DNA of 64,000 nt from Rhizobiaceae bacterium. GTDB lineage: Bacteria; Pseudomonadota; Alphaproteobacteria; Rhizobiales; Rhizobiaceae. Made by a program: the position numbers and the translations under genes. How positions within the stretch are numbered: position 1 is the stretch's first letter; every line of letters begins with the position of its first letter. Positions 44,259-54,029 of the stretch are shown here, one piece after another. Location of the stretch: assembly GCA_023953845.1 (NCBI GenBank), contig JAMLJC010000001.1, positions 3,916,501 through 3,980,500 of the forward strand, in the 5' to 3' direction. The notes beneath the pieces are model-generated. The model ran no database searches, was not told the origin of the DNA, and saw only the letters and a program-made list of their open reading frames with translations.

Positions 44259-45007
44259 TCACCTCTCGTCCGGCAAGATCTCGTACACCACGCCCTCCGG
44301 GTCGAAGGTGATGTGAGCCTTGGCTCCGAAGGCGGACGCGACGTGACGCTGGATGAGGCGGGAACCGAAACCAGATTTCAGTGGGGGTGTGACCACGGGT
44401 CCACCCCTCTCCCGCCATGTCAATTGAAGGCCATGGTTTTCAGCGCCTGCCATGAGATCGCGACCTGTCCTTGTCCGTTCGAGAGAGAGCCGTACTTGAT
44501 CGCGTTGGTCACCAGTTCGTTGAGCGCCAGCGACAGGGCCAAGGCCTTTTCCTCCGGCAGCTTGAGATTGGGACCTTCGGCGATGACCCGGCCTTCCTCG
44601 ATGGCATGCGGCGCGAGCGCCGTGGATACGATGCTGTGGATGTCGGCTTCGGTCGTGACACCAGCGCGGAGGACGTTCTGGACGTCGGCGAGAGCCTGAA
44701 GGCGTCGGATCAGCGTCCTTTCGATATCCTGGCGGTCTTCTGACGCTCGCACTGTCTGGGAAGCGATCGAACTGACGAGAGTGAGGATGTTCCGTATGCG
44801 GTGGGAAAGCTCCGCATTGAGAACGTCTGACCGTCGCTGGGCAAGGACGGTCTCGGTCGTCTCGACAACCGTGTCCATGAAGCCTTGGATGTGACCATCG
44901 GCATCGACGACAGGGCTGTATCTCACGCGATGTCGAACGTCCGTGGCGATTTGGCCTGAAGGGCTCGCCGTTTCTGAGCCGGCGATTTTCCTGAGCTCCG
45001 ATTTCAT
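44259..45007 (-). pseudogene. Frameshifted HisKA_2/HWE-type histidine kinase, N-terminally truncated
   Basis: The first part (45007-44420) holds the end of a PAS domain (VRYSPVVDADGHIQGFMDTV), the phospho-acceptor region (LNAELSHRIRNILTLVSSIA) and the N box (LALNELVTNAIKYGSLSN), then stops at MAFN. The rest of the ATPase domain continues in another frame: AENHGLQLTWRERGGPVV, then GFGSRLIQRHVASAFGA, ending at 44259. A one-base loss near 44445 explains it. The PAS domain start is also missing. It could be a genuine pseudogene or an assembly error. Confidence 0.8.
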
Positions 45008-45069
45008 TTCGGCATAGCACTCGGTCGGGACATATGTTCCGACACAGCATTCTATTTTGAGTGAGGGAC

Positions 45070-45094
45070 GGAACAGCCCCTCTTGTCCTTCGTT
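45070..45094 (+). promoter_or_regulatory. EcfG-type general-stress promoter of the ferritin-like gene
   Basis: GGAAC (45070-45074), exactly 16 bases, CGTT (45091-45094): a full match to the alphaproteobacterial EcfG consensus, 66 bp upstream of the start codon. Confidence 0.75.
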
Positions 45095-45160
45095 TAAGGC
45101 AAGTGTTCACGCGCACGTGAACATCCGCCCCCATGCTACAAAATCACGAAGGACATGAAA

Positions 45161-45667
45161 ATGGCCAAGGAAAAGACGTTGGAAGATCTCTTCCATGACA
45201 CGCTGAAGGACATCTACTACGCCGAGCGAAAAATCCTGAAAGCGCTGCCCAAGATGAAGCGCGCCGCTCAATCCGACGAGCTGAAGGCCGCATTCGAGAA
45301 GCACAAGGACGAGACCGAAGGTCACGTTGAGCGGCTTCAGCAAGTATTCGAAATTATCGGCAAGCGCGCACAGGGCAAGACCTGTGACGCCATCGAGGGC
45401 ATCATCGCAGAAGGCGAGGAGATCATGGACGAGTTCAAGGACACGGCGGCTCTCGATGCCGGCCTGATCTCGGCCGCCCAGGCCGTGGAGCATTACGAGA
45501 TCACCCGCTACGGCACCCTGAAGCGCTGGGCGACCGAACTCGGCATGGCCGACGCGGCCAAGCTGCTCGACGCCACGCTCCAGGAAGAGGCAAAGACCGA
45601 CAGCGACCTGACGAAACTCGCCGACTCTTCGGCCAACGACAGGGCAAAGGCACGTAAAGCCGCCTGA
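45161..45667 (+). CDS. Ferritin-like DUF892 protein (YciE/YciF type)
   Basis: 168 residues from ATG 45161 (AGGAC seven bases upstream; ATG 45155 is too close). It is an all-helical, ferritin-like four-helix bundle: KTLEDLFHDTLKDIYYAERK, ILKALPKMKRAAQSDELKAA, EKHKDETEGHVERLQQVFEI, ISAAQAVEHYEITRYGTLKR, ATLQEEAKTDSDLTKLA. The Glu/His residues that bind di-iron are present (YAER, ETEGH, EHYE, EEAKTD). Proteins of this family are strongly stress-induced; the EcfG promoter fits. Confidence 0.93.
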   Translation: MAKEKTLEDLFHDTLKDIYYAERKILKALPKMKRAAQSDELKAAFEKHKDETEGHVERLQQVFEIIGKRAQGKTCDAIEGIIAEGEEIMDEFKDTAALDAGLISAAQAVEHYEITRYGTLKRWATELGMADAAKLLDATLQEEAKTDSDLTKLADSSANDRAKARKAA

Positions 45668-45674
45668 AGCACGA

Positions 45675-45706
45675 ACGACCCGGGAGATCACCTCCCGGGT
45701 CGTTTT
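45675..45706 (+). terminator. Rho-independent terminator
   Basis: A perfect 12-bp stem ACGACCCGGGAG/CTCCCGGGTCGT with a 5-base loop and a TTTT tail, starting 8 bases after the ferritin-like stop. The best terminator in the window. Confidence 0.9.
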
Positions 45707-45729
45707 GCTTGAGGCCTCGGAGGCATCCC

Positions 45730-45969
45730 ATGCATCTGCTGGCACTTCACAGGATCGCCCGTTCCGGCGACGGACTTACACCCGAACTCCAGCGGCTTCT
45801 CTCTGCGCGTGAGGCTCAGTCCGCCGACACCCGCATCGTGCCGCTGCGCCGATTCAATCCTTACATTCCGGACATCGCCGGGGGATTTCCGCAGCAGAAG
45901 TTATCCGAAGACGACCCGCGCAACAGCGAGCGGCAACGACACCCACGGTTCAGGCGTCCGCCTGGCTGA
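45730..45969 (+). CDS. Small hypothetical protein upstream of katE
   Basis: 79 residues from ATG 45730, with GGAGG six bases upstream. The first half is plausible protein ([20 protein letters not shown], then [20 protein letters not shown]); the last 20 residues are Arg/Pro-rich, so the frame may be damaged near its end. It sits between a terminator and katE and may be co-transcribed with katE. No family recognised. Confidence 0.5.
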   Translation: MHLLALHRIARSGDGLTPELQRLLSAREAQSADTRIVPLRRFNPYIPDIAGGFPQQKLSEDDPRNSERQRHPRFRRPPG

Positions 45970-46015
45970 CATTTGTTGGACGATGTTCGTCCGAGTGACC
46001 CACGAGGAAACCCCC

Positions 46016-48124
<2,109 letters not shown>

Positions 48125-48129
48125 GGGCC

Positions 48130-48738
48130 ATGTCGAGCCAGGAACTGGCCCACGGGCCGCTAGGGGCAAAATGCCTGCATGTCTGCGTCGACATGCAGGC
48201 CGTCTTCCTGCCGGGGTCACCATGGGCCAATCCCTGGATGGAGCGGATGCTTCCAGCGATCGAGGAATTGGCTGGCCGGCATGCAGACCGAACGGTGTTC
48301 ACCCGCTTCATTCCCGCGCGCGATGCCGGCAGCGCGCCGGGCATGTGGAAGCGCTACTGGCGCAAGTGGGAATCCTTGACCCTGGAGCACATCGACCCGG
48401 CCACACTTCGGCTCGTGCCGTCCCTTGCGCGTCTCGCGCCTCCGGCACGCATCGTCGACAAACGCGTGTATTCGCCGTGGACCGAAGGACATTTCGAGCA
48501 GCTTCTCGGGAGTGGTGAGGTCGACACGCTGGTGGTCACCGGCGGAGAGACCGACGTCTGCGTCCTGGCGACGGTGCTCGGCGCGATCGACCGAGGTTTC
48601 CGGACCGTCGTTGCCGCCGATGCGATCTGCGGCTCCGCGGACGAAACGCACGATGCGGCGATGAAGCTCTACACGTCGCGCTTCAGCCAGCAAGTCGAGA
48701 TCGCGACGACCGAGGAAATCTTGGCGAACTGGCGATGA
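48130..48738 (+). CDS. Isochorismatase-like cysteine hydrolase
   Basis: 202 residues. The catalytic triad is visible: Asp in HVCVDMQAVFLPGSPW, Lys in IVDKRVYSPW, Cys in GGETDVCVLATVLGAIDRGF. The family hydrolyses amides or vinyl ethers such as nicotinamide, ureido acids or isochorismate; the specificity is not clear. It is 5 bp after katE and overlaps the next gene by 4 bp, so it belongs to the katE unit. Confidence 0.9.
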   Translation: MSSQELAHGPLGAKCLHVCVDMQAVFLPGSPWANPWMERMLPAIEELAGRHADRTVFTRFIPARDAGSAPGMWKRYWRKWESLTLEHIDPATLRLVPSLARLAPPARIVDKRVYSPWTEGHFEQLLGSGEVDTLVVTGGETDVCVLATVLGAIDRGFRTVVAADAICGSADETHDAAMKLYTSRFSQQVEIATTEEILANWR

Positions 48739-48983
48739 CCGATCTCTATCTCGTCTATGTGCGCGACCCCGTTCCCGAACAGTCACCCCTGTTCGGCGGG
48801 GTGGAACTTGAGCCCGGGTTGTATTTAGTCCGAAGCGAGCTGACTCGCTCCCGGCTGTACCACGCCATCAAGCGCGAGCTATCGCCTGCCATACTGCTGG
48901 TCGCGCCCCTGGGCGGGATGCCAAAGTTCAAGGGCATGAGAAAATACCCTACGAAGGATTCCGCGGGCCCGTTGACCCGCTGA
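48735..48983 (+). CDS. Small hypothetical protein
   Basis: 82 residues, starting in the ATGA overlap with the cysteine hydrolase. DLYLVYVRDPVPEQSPLFGG and VELEPGLYLVRSELTRSRLY then HAIKRELSPAILLVAPLGG, a mixed alpha/beta pattern. No family recognised. Tight coupling supports that it is translated. Confidence 0.65.
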   Translation: MTDLYLVYVRDPVPEQSPLFGGVELEPGLYLVRSELTRSRLYHAIKRELSPAILLVAPLGGMPKFKGMRKYPTKDSAGPLTR

Positions 48984-49008
48984 CAGGTCCGGAGCGCGGC
49001 TGTCCGGG

Positions 49009-49311
49009 CTATCGATCCAAAATTGTCCTCACTTTCGCCGCCAGTTCCTCGATCGTATAGGGCTTGGACAGGAGTTCGGTACTGTGGTCGAGCGTGCCGT
49101 TGTGAACGACGGCGTTGCGCGTGCAGCCTGTCGTGTACAGAATCTTCAGGTTCGGCTTCAGCACCTTCGCCTTCTTGACCGGTTCCCTCCCTGACATGTC
49201 CGGCATGACCACGTCGGTGAACAGGAGATCGGGCGTAGGCCCAGTCCGGATCGCGGCCGGATCATCCGTTCCTACAGGCTCACGCCCAGAACCCGCAGGT
49301 CGGTTCTCCAC
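49009..49311 (-). pseudogene. Response-regulator receiver domain fragment
   Basis: The C-terminal two thirds of a receiver domain is clear: PDLLFTDVVMPDMSGRE (phospho-acceptor Asp), LKPNLKILYTTGCTRNAVVH, STELLSKPYTIEELAAKVRT. The N-terminal part with the first acidic pair is absent and replaced by unrelated sequence (GSGREPVGTDDPAAIRTG). Such domains end many rhizobial hybrid kinases. The fragment cannot be phosphorylated normally. Confidence 0.75.
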
Positions 49312-49358
49312 CCCGGCGGGGCCGCTCGATAGGATTCGTCGCTCGTCAACTCAGCCTA

Positions 49359-49937
49359 TCAGAGACCGCCGACGGACAGCTCCTTCCGCACGCTGGAGTC
49401 GTCATCCAGAAACTCGGACTCGGCCCGGGCTCCAACCGCATCGAAGTATCGGCTCAGGAAGTTCCGGAATGAAGCGGCCAAGGCGATGTCGGCGATATTG
49501 AGGTCGGTCAGTCCGACGGAGCGGAGGGAATCGATCATGTCCTGGTCGATCCGGGAGGCGTCGACCGTGATCTGCTCGGCATAGGCCAGCATGGCCACTT
49601 GCTGTTCGGTTAGCCCGGCGTTGCGATAGTCGCGATGCACGGCCAGCGCCTGTTCCCTTCCGATCATGCCGGACAGCGCTTTGAAGTAGACGTGGGAGCA
49701 ATAGCTGGAAGGCACATGTTTGGCCGCCACCAAGGTGATCAGGCGGAAATTGACCAGCCCCAGAGAAAACCCGTCTCTGATCTGGTGCAATAGGTGCTCC
49801 ACCGGCGCCAGCATGTCAGGCCTGGCTGTCCAACACCGGGTAGCCTCCATCACGCGTCCCATCGAAGCCATCTCGTCGTCATAGATGGACGCGATTTCGC
49901 CTTCGGCTTCCGACGGTTCTATCGTTCGAACAAACAT
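49359..49937 (-). CDS. Peroxidase-related (AhpD/CMD-like) protein
   Basis: 192 residues from ATG 49937 with GAGG upstream. The carboxymuconolactone-decarboxylase/AhpD fold is seen in VNFRLITLVAAKHVPSSYCS, HVYFKALSGMIGREQALAVH, LTEQQVAMLAYAEQITVDAS, DIALAASFRNFLSRYFDAVG. The AhpD CxxC pair is reduced to one Cys (SSYCSHVY), so it may not be a thiol peroxidase of the usual type. Stress context (catalase, kinase) is consistent with peroxide handling. Confidence 0.85.
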   Translation of the reverse strand: MFVRTIEPSEAEGEIASIYDDEMASMGRVMEATRCWTARPDMLAPVEHLLHQIRDGFSLGLVNFRLITLVAAKHVPSSYCSHVYFKALSGMIGREQALAVHRDYRNAGLTEQQVAMLAYAEQITVDASRIDQDMIDSLRSVGLTDLNIADIALAASFRNFLSRYFDAVGARAESEFLDDDSSVRKELSVGGL

Positions 49938-50248
49938 TTCCACCTCCTCGGTTGCTTGGTCCTTTCTGCATTCTTGCTCGGAAGAGGGACCGTAGGAAGT
50001 GCAACGAGCCATAGCGAGATCGATTGCCACGGCACCCGATGAGAGTTCGCGTGTCGGGACGATGTGCCGAAAGCTGTCGATTGCGATAGGAACGCCCAGG
50101 ATCAGAATCAGGGCTGCCCACGGGCCGGCCTGAGCCCAACCTGGCGGAAGCTTCCTAGCGGTGACTAGCCGCGTCGGTTTTTGAAAGACTCTTCAGGCAT
50201 CCGACCTTAACGTGTCGCCGATCGAGGTTCTGAGCGCCGTCCCGCAAC
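49938..50248. other. Divergent intergenic region
   Basis: It separates the peroxidase-like gene from the kinase gene. No clear EcfG or sigma-70 box; a GGAAC at 50089 has no CGTT partner at the right distance. Confidence 0.4.
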
Positions 50249-51790
50249 GTGACCAGTAAACAACAGCTAGCGCGTCAGGCGCGCATCTCAACGCCCTCTG
50301 CAACTGTCGGGTTGGCGGCTCTGATTCTAGCCGTGTTGGCGGGCCTAGCCGCGCTGTTGATCTGGCAGAACTACGGGAACGCTATGCGGGCTGCCGAGGC
50401 ACGAGCGATGTCATCGGCTCAGGTGGTTTCGGCGCATATCGAATGGATGATGGAGGCGAGTGACCAAGCACTCCAGCGGATAGATGCCGCCCTCGGTGAC
50501 ACGCCGGTCAGCAGCGCGGATGAGGCAATCGCTGACATCCGCAAGGCGGTCGGAAATCTGCCCGAAGGTTTCCAGTATTCGGTCTACGACGAGACCGGCC
50601 GCCTCCGGTACTCCAGTGTGCCTGAAGCCGTGGGAATCCAAGTCTCCGACCGGGAATATTTCCGGAAGCTGCGCGACGGGCAGCAGGTCGTCATCTCACC
50701 GCAGCTGAAGGAGCGCCTGAGCGGGGAACAGGTTTTCGTCGTCGCTCGCAGGATCAATCGAGGCGGCACGTTCCACGGCGCCGCCAGCATTGCTATCCCG
50801 ACGCGAGCTATGGACGAGTTCTGGCTCTTGCTGGAACTGGGACCTCGCTCGACCGTCTCCGTCATCCGCTCAGACGGTTGGCTGGTCGCTCGCCATCCCC
50901 AACTGCCCGAAACTATCGATCTCGGCGACACGCCACTCTTTACCCAGTACCTGCCAGCCAGCCCGAGCGGTTTCTACCACAACACCGCCTCCATAGCTGA
51001 TGGCCTGTCGCGGATCGTGGGTTATCGCAAGGTCGAACTTTGGCCGCTAGTAGCCTTGGTGGGTATCGAGCGCGGCGAAGCACTGGGCTTCTTCTGGCGC
51101 AGCCTGCGGGACGGTATGCTGATCGGCGTCCCCCTGATGGGGCTGCTCATTGGCGGAATGTTCTGGATCCTGCGCCTGCTTCGGGCGGACGTAGGAAAAC
51201 GCGTCGCGCTGGAACACGCGCTGGAACGAAACAACTTCCTGATGCGCGAGATCCATCATCGCGTAAAGAACAACCTCCAGGCCGTCTCATCCCTTGTTCG
51301 CCTGCAGCCGCTCCCCCATGAGCGCAAGGAGGACATGGTCCGCCGGATTGCGGCGATGGTTGCCGTACACGAGCAGATCTATGGTGCCGACCAGTTCGAA
51401 CAAGTCGACGTAGCTCCGTATCTGGAACGGTTGGTCAGGGAGGTCGCGGAAGGGTTTCGCGGCCACGTCATGATCGAGACGCAAATAGAGCCTTTGTCGA
51501 TCGGGCCTGACCACGCGATGCCGCTGGGCCTGCTCGTCAACGAGGTAGTGACCAACGCCTTCAAGCATGCGTTCGCCGATAGGACGAGTGGACGTCTCGG
51601 CGTGAGATTGTCCGTCGAGGACAGGAGAGCGCGGCTTGTGATCGAAGATGATGGCCCCGGGTATTCAACTGCTGAGAGGAGAGGAATGGGAAGCCGGCTG
51701 ATCGACGGGTTCGTCGCACAGCTGGACGGAACGCTGGACATCGATACACGCGACGGGACCAAGTTCGTGGTGACGTTCCCGGTCTGCTGA
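50249..51790 (+). CDS. Membrane sensor histidine kinase, CACHE-type sensor and HisKA_2 domain
   Basis: 513 residues from GTG 50249. TM1 lies at ~20-40 (VGLAALILAVLAGLAALLIW), then a ~240-residue periplasmic double-CACHE-like sensor (YSVYDETGRLRYSSVPEAVG; VVARRINRGGTFHGAASIAI), TM2 at ~290-312, the acceptor His in MREIHHRVKNNLQAVSSLVR, the N box LLVNEVVTNAFKHAF and G boxes VIEDDGPGYS and GMGSRLIDGFV. HisKA_2/HWE kinases often feed the general stress response (PhyR-NepR-EcfG) in alphaproteobacteria. No partner regulator is adjacent. Confidence 0.92.
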   Translation: MTSKQQLARQARISTPSATVGLAALILAVLAGLAALLIWQNYGNAMRAAEARAMSSAQVVSAHIEWMMEASDQALQRIDAALGDTPVSSADEAIADIRKAVGNLPEGFQYSVYDETGRLRYSSVPEAVGIQVSDREYFRKLRDGQQVVISPQLKERLSGEQVFVVARRINRGGTFHGAASIAIPTRAMDEFWLLLELGPRSTVSVIRSDGWLVARHPQLPETIDLGDTPLFTQYLPASPSGFYHNTASIADGLSRIVGYRKVELWPLVALVGIERGEALGFFWRSLRDGMLIGVPLMGLLIGGMFWILRLLRADVGKRVALEHALERNNFLMREIHHRVKNNLQAVSSLVRLQPLPHERKEDMVRRIAAMVAVHEQIYGADQFEQVDVAPYLERLVREVAEGFRGHVMIETQIEPLSIGPDHAMPLGLLVNEVVTNAFKHAFADRTSGRLGVRLSVEDRRARLVIEDDGPGYSTAERRGMGSRLIDGFVAQLDGTLDIDTRDGTKFVVTFPVC

Positions 51791-51800
51791 CCCAGTGCAC

Positions 51801-51818
51801 GGCAAGTCAGCACTTGCC
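51801..51818 (+). terminator. Short hairpin after the kinase gene
   Basis: GGCAAGT-CAGC-ACTTGCC, a perfect 7-bp stem 10 bases after the stop, followed by TCTGTCC. Possible terminator. Confidence 0.5.
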
Positions 51819-51906
51819 TCTGTCCGCTACGGACAACATCCGCGTGGTCACGGATGTGCTAGCAATTTGGGAGACGTCGACATGTAAACCGACACTGCTC
51901 CTTCCT

Positions 51907-52572
51907 CGCTCGCGCGTTCTGGGAACACTACGTTGCCAATGAGATAGCGACGGGGCACCCGGCGCCGCGCCTCTACACACGATCATGATCGGCGGTGACA
52001 CGCCGTCGGCGGATATTGGTGCCCAGTTGATCCTGTCGGGTCTGAAGAAAACGACCTCCGGCTTGCCTTCGGACTTCGATGGCCCCGGCCAGCGTCCTCC
52101 GCGCCCGGGTGATCTGAGCCTTGTCCTAGATGGTCGCGGCGATCCTGTCTGCATCGTCCGGACGGCGTCGGTGAAGACACAGCCTTTCCGGGACGTGGAT
52201 GAGGCGTTTGCCTTGGACTACGGCGAGTGGGATGGCACTCTCGCGACCTGGCGTGACCGTATGCTGGCGTACTACTCCGATCAGTTGGTGGAGGATCCGC
52301 TCGACACGCTGCTGGTGTGCGAACGCTTCACCCGCGTTGGCCGCGGCCAGCCTGAGAGCATTAAGACATCGCTGCCGTGGCGCCTTGGCTCGGTTGTCCG
52401 ATATTCTCCATCCCGGTTGCGAAAGGTAGCGAACCGGATTTGCTTCGAACATGCCGAAGTAACGGGCAGGCGCTCGGTTGCCCATAGGCATTGTCGGCTT
52501 TCAGGAAATCGCACAGGGCCGTTCGAACTGCCGGATTGGGGGCGCTATCCAGACGATCGTAGCAGGCCTTGA
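51907..52572 (+). pseudogene. Frameshifted ASCH-domain gene
   Basis: An ASCH (YhfF-like) domain is clear from 51985: ADIGAQLILSGLKKTTSGLP, DLSLVLDGRGDPVCIVRTAS, FRDVDEAFALDYGEWDGTLA and LLVCERFTRV. The expected N-terminal helix is present just upstream but in another frame (RAFWEHYVANEIATGHPAPR, ~51909-51970), and a stop separates them, so an indel near 51983 broke the gene. After FTRV the frame runs 75 residues into sequence unlike the family. A shortened product from ATG 51985 is possible. ASCH domains bind RNA or modified nucleosides. Confidence 0.6.
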
Positions 52573-52583
52573 GACAGCCCCGC

Positions 52584-53348
52584 CTACAGCCTGATCTGAA
52601 CGACCAACCTGCGGTTAAATGCGCCGTTCTCGTTCGAGTATCCCCTAGGATTAGCAGTGATCCTACTTGGCCCTAGGACATAGTCGCAGCTGTCGTGCGT
52701 ATGGCCGTGGATCCACAGCGCCGGTGCGCCGTGCTCGATGATGTCGGATAGGTCCGACGCGTACGCGGCGTTGGTCGGGTCCCCGTTGAAGCGCTCCGGA
52801 ACCGACCGCGGATGCGGCAGGTGATGCGTCACCACGACCGTCTGTGAGGCACTCGATGCCAGTTCCCCGGCGAGAAATGCCCTCGAGTCCTGGTGTAGTC
52901 TATAGGAGTGGAAGGGCAGGAACCGTTGCCAAGGTTTCTTCTGCCAGGCAATCTGCCGATAGTCATTCATCCTCCGGCGGGCGTGGTCCATGGCAGTTTC
53001 CGGGGCGCCGTCGATCCGGAAGTCGGTCCATAAGGTCGCCCCAAGGAATCGCACGCCGCCGAGGGTGACGGCGTCGTTCTCCAGGAAGTGGACGCCCGCT
53101 GTCTCCCTAGCAGCGGCGCGGCCAGCCTCGATTCCTTCCTTGATCGACCCTTTGTAGAACTCGTGGTTTCCAGCCACGTAGATGCAGGGCATGGCGGGCG
53201 CTATGTTCTCGGCCAACCAGCGCACCCCATTGTCGATACCCCGGCAAAGGTCCCCGGCCATTACGCAGACATCCGCGTCCGGCGGCTCGAGCGGCTCGGT
53301 CAGCTCGGCCACTTCGAGGTGCAGGTCAGAGAGAACCCAGATCTTCAC
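52584..53348 (-). CDS. Metallophosphoesterase (calcineurin-like)
   Basis: 254 residues with the full set of metal-binding motifs: WVLSDLHLE, VMAGDLC, VAGNHEFY, VVTHHLPHP and WIHGHTHDS. The fold cleaves phosphoesters, e.g. nucleotides or RNA ends; the substrate is unknown. It starts within the ATGA overlap at the end of the M41 peptidase gene, so it is the last gene of the AAA+/M41 operon and most likely functions with it. Confidence 0.93.
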   Translation of the reverse strand: MKIWVLSDLHLEVAELTEPLEPPDADVCVMAGDLCRGIDNGVRWLAENIAPAMPCIYVAGNHEFYKGSIKEGIEAGRAAARETAGVHFLENDAVTLGGVRFLGATLWTDFRIDGAPETAMDHARRRMNDYRQIAWQKKPWQRFLPFHSYRLHQDSRAFLAGELASSASQTVVVTHHLPHPRSVPERFNGDPTNAAYASDLSDIIEHGAPALWIHGHTHDSCDYVLGPSRITANPRGYSNENGAFNRRLVVQIRL

Positions 53349-53947
53349 GGCTTGATCAGCTTTCTGGCTTCCCCCAGCACCGTTTCCAGTCGGGGTCCTT
53401 TCAAGGTGCCGTGCCGGAGCAACTCGCCGTAGACGTAGTCGATGGCAGCGGCCTGCTTCCTGACGAGTCCCAGTGCCTCCTCGTACGCGCCCTCCAGCCG
53501 CTTGTTCACATCGGCTGCGAGTTCAGCGTTCGTGGCGAGGTGATGTGCCCAATCCTTGCAGCGGCGGAAGAGCAGTGGCATCTTCTGGCCAACACCCATC
53601 GACGTTTCCATGTCGTAGGCAAGCTTGGTGGCGACCTCGATGTCGCTTCCGACCGACTCGCCATTGTTGTTGGCGCCGACGCTCTTCAGGAACACCTCTT
53701 CGCCCGCCCGACCAGTGAGCATCAGGCAGAGGTGGGCCGAGAGTACCTCGCTCGTGTTCTCGGGATACACGTCGGTGCGGGCGTTGACGTACCCGCCATG
53801 CGGCGCCTCGATGGTGATCTCGGTGACAGTGTCCAAAGCGAGGCAGAGACGGGTCACCGCGTGGCTTGCTTCATGGATCGCAAGCCGTTTGATCAGGGAC
53901 TCGCTGCGTTCCGGCCTGTGGCCCTGGTGTTTCGGACGGGCGGTCAT
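53345..53947 (-). CDS. Stand-alone M41 (FtsH-like) zinc peptidase
   Basis: 200 residues from ATG 53947 (AAGGAAAGG upstream). The HExxH zinc site is at 25-29 (RLAIHEASHAVTRL). The third ligand region is SVGSDIEVATKLAYDMETSM, as in FtsH, and LCLMLTGRAGEEVFLKSVGA matches the FtsH segment between them. The AAA domain and membrane anchors of FtsH are absent; an AAA+ ATPase is encoded by the gene just upstream, so the pair may make a two-part ATP-dependent protease (inference). Confidence 0.88.
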   Translation of the reverse strand: MTARPKHQGHRPERSESLIKRLAIHEASHAVTRLCLALDTVTEITIEAPHGGYVNARTDVYPENTSEVLSAHLCLMLTGRAGEEVFLKSVGANNNGESVGSDIEVATKLAYDMETSMGVGQKMPLLFRRCKDWAHHLATNAELAADVNKRLEGAYEEALGLVRKQAAAIDYVYGELLRHGTLKGPRLETVLGEARKLIKP

Positions 53948-54029
53948 GCGGTTTCCTTTCCTTGGTGTGACTGCGGACAGAAGGAATCGAGCAGCCGAGG
54001 CGCGAGCACTGCGGCTGTCCCTTCGACCA

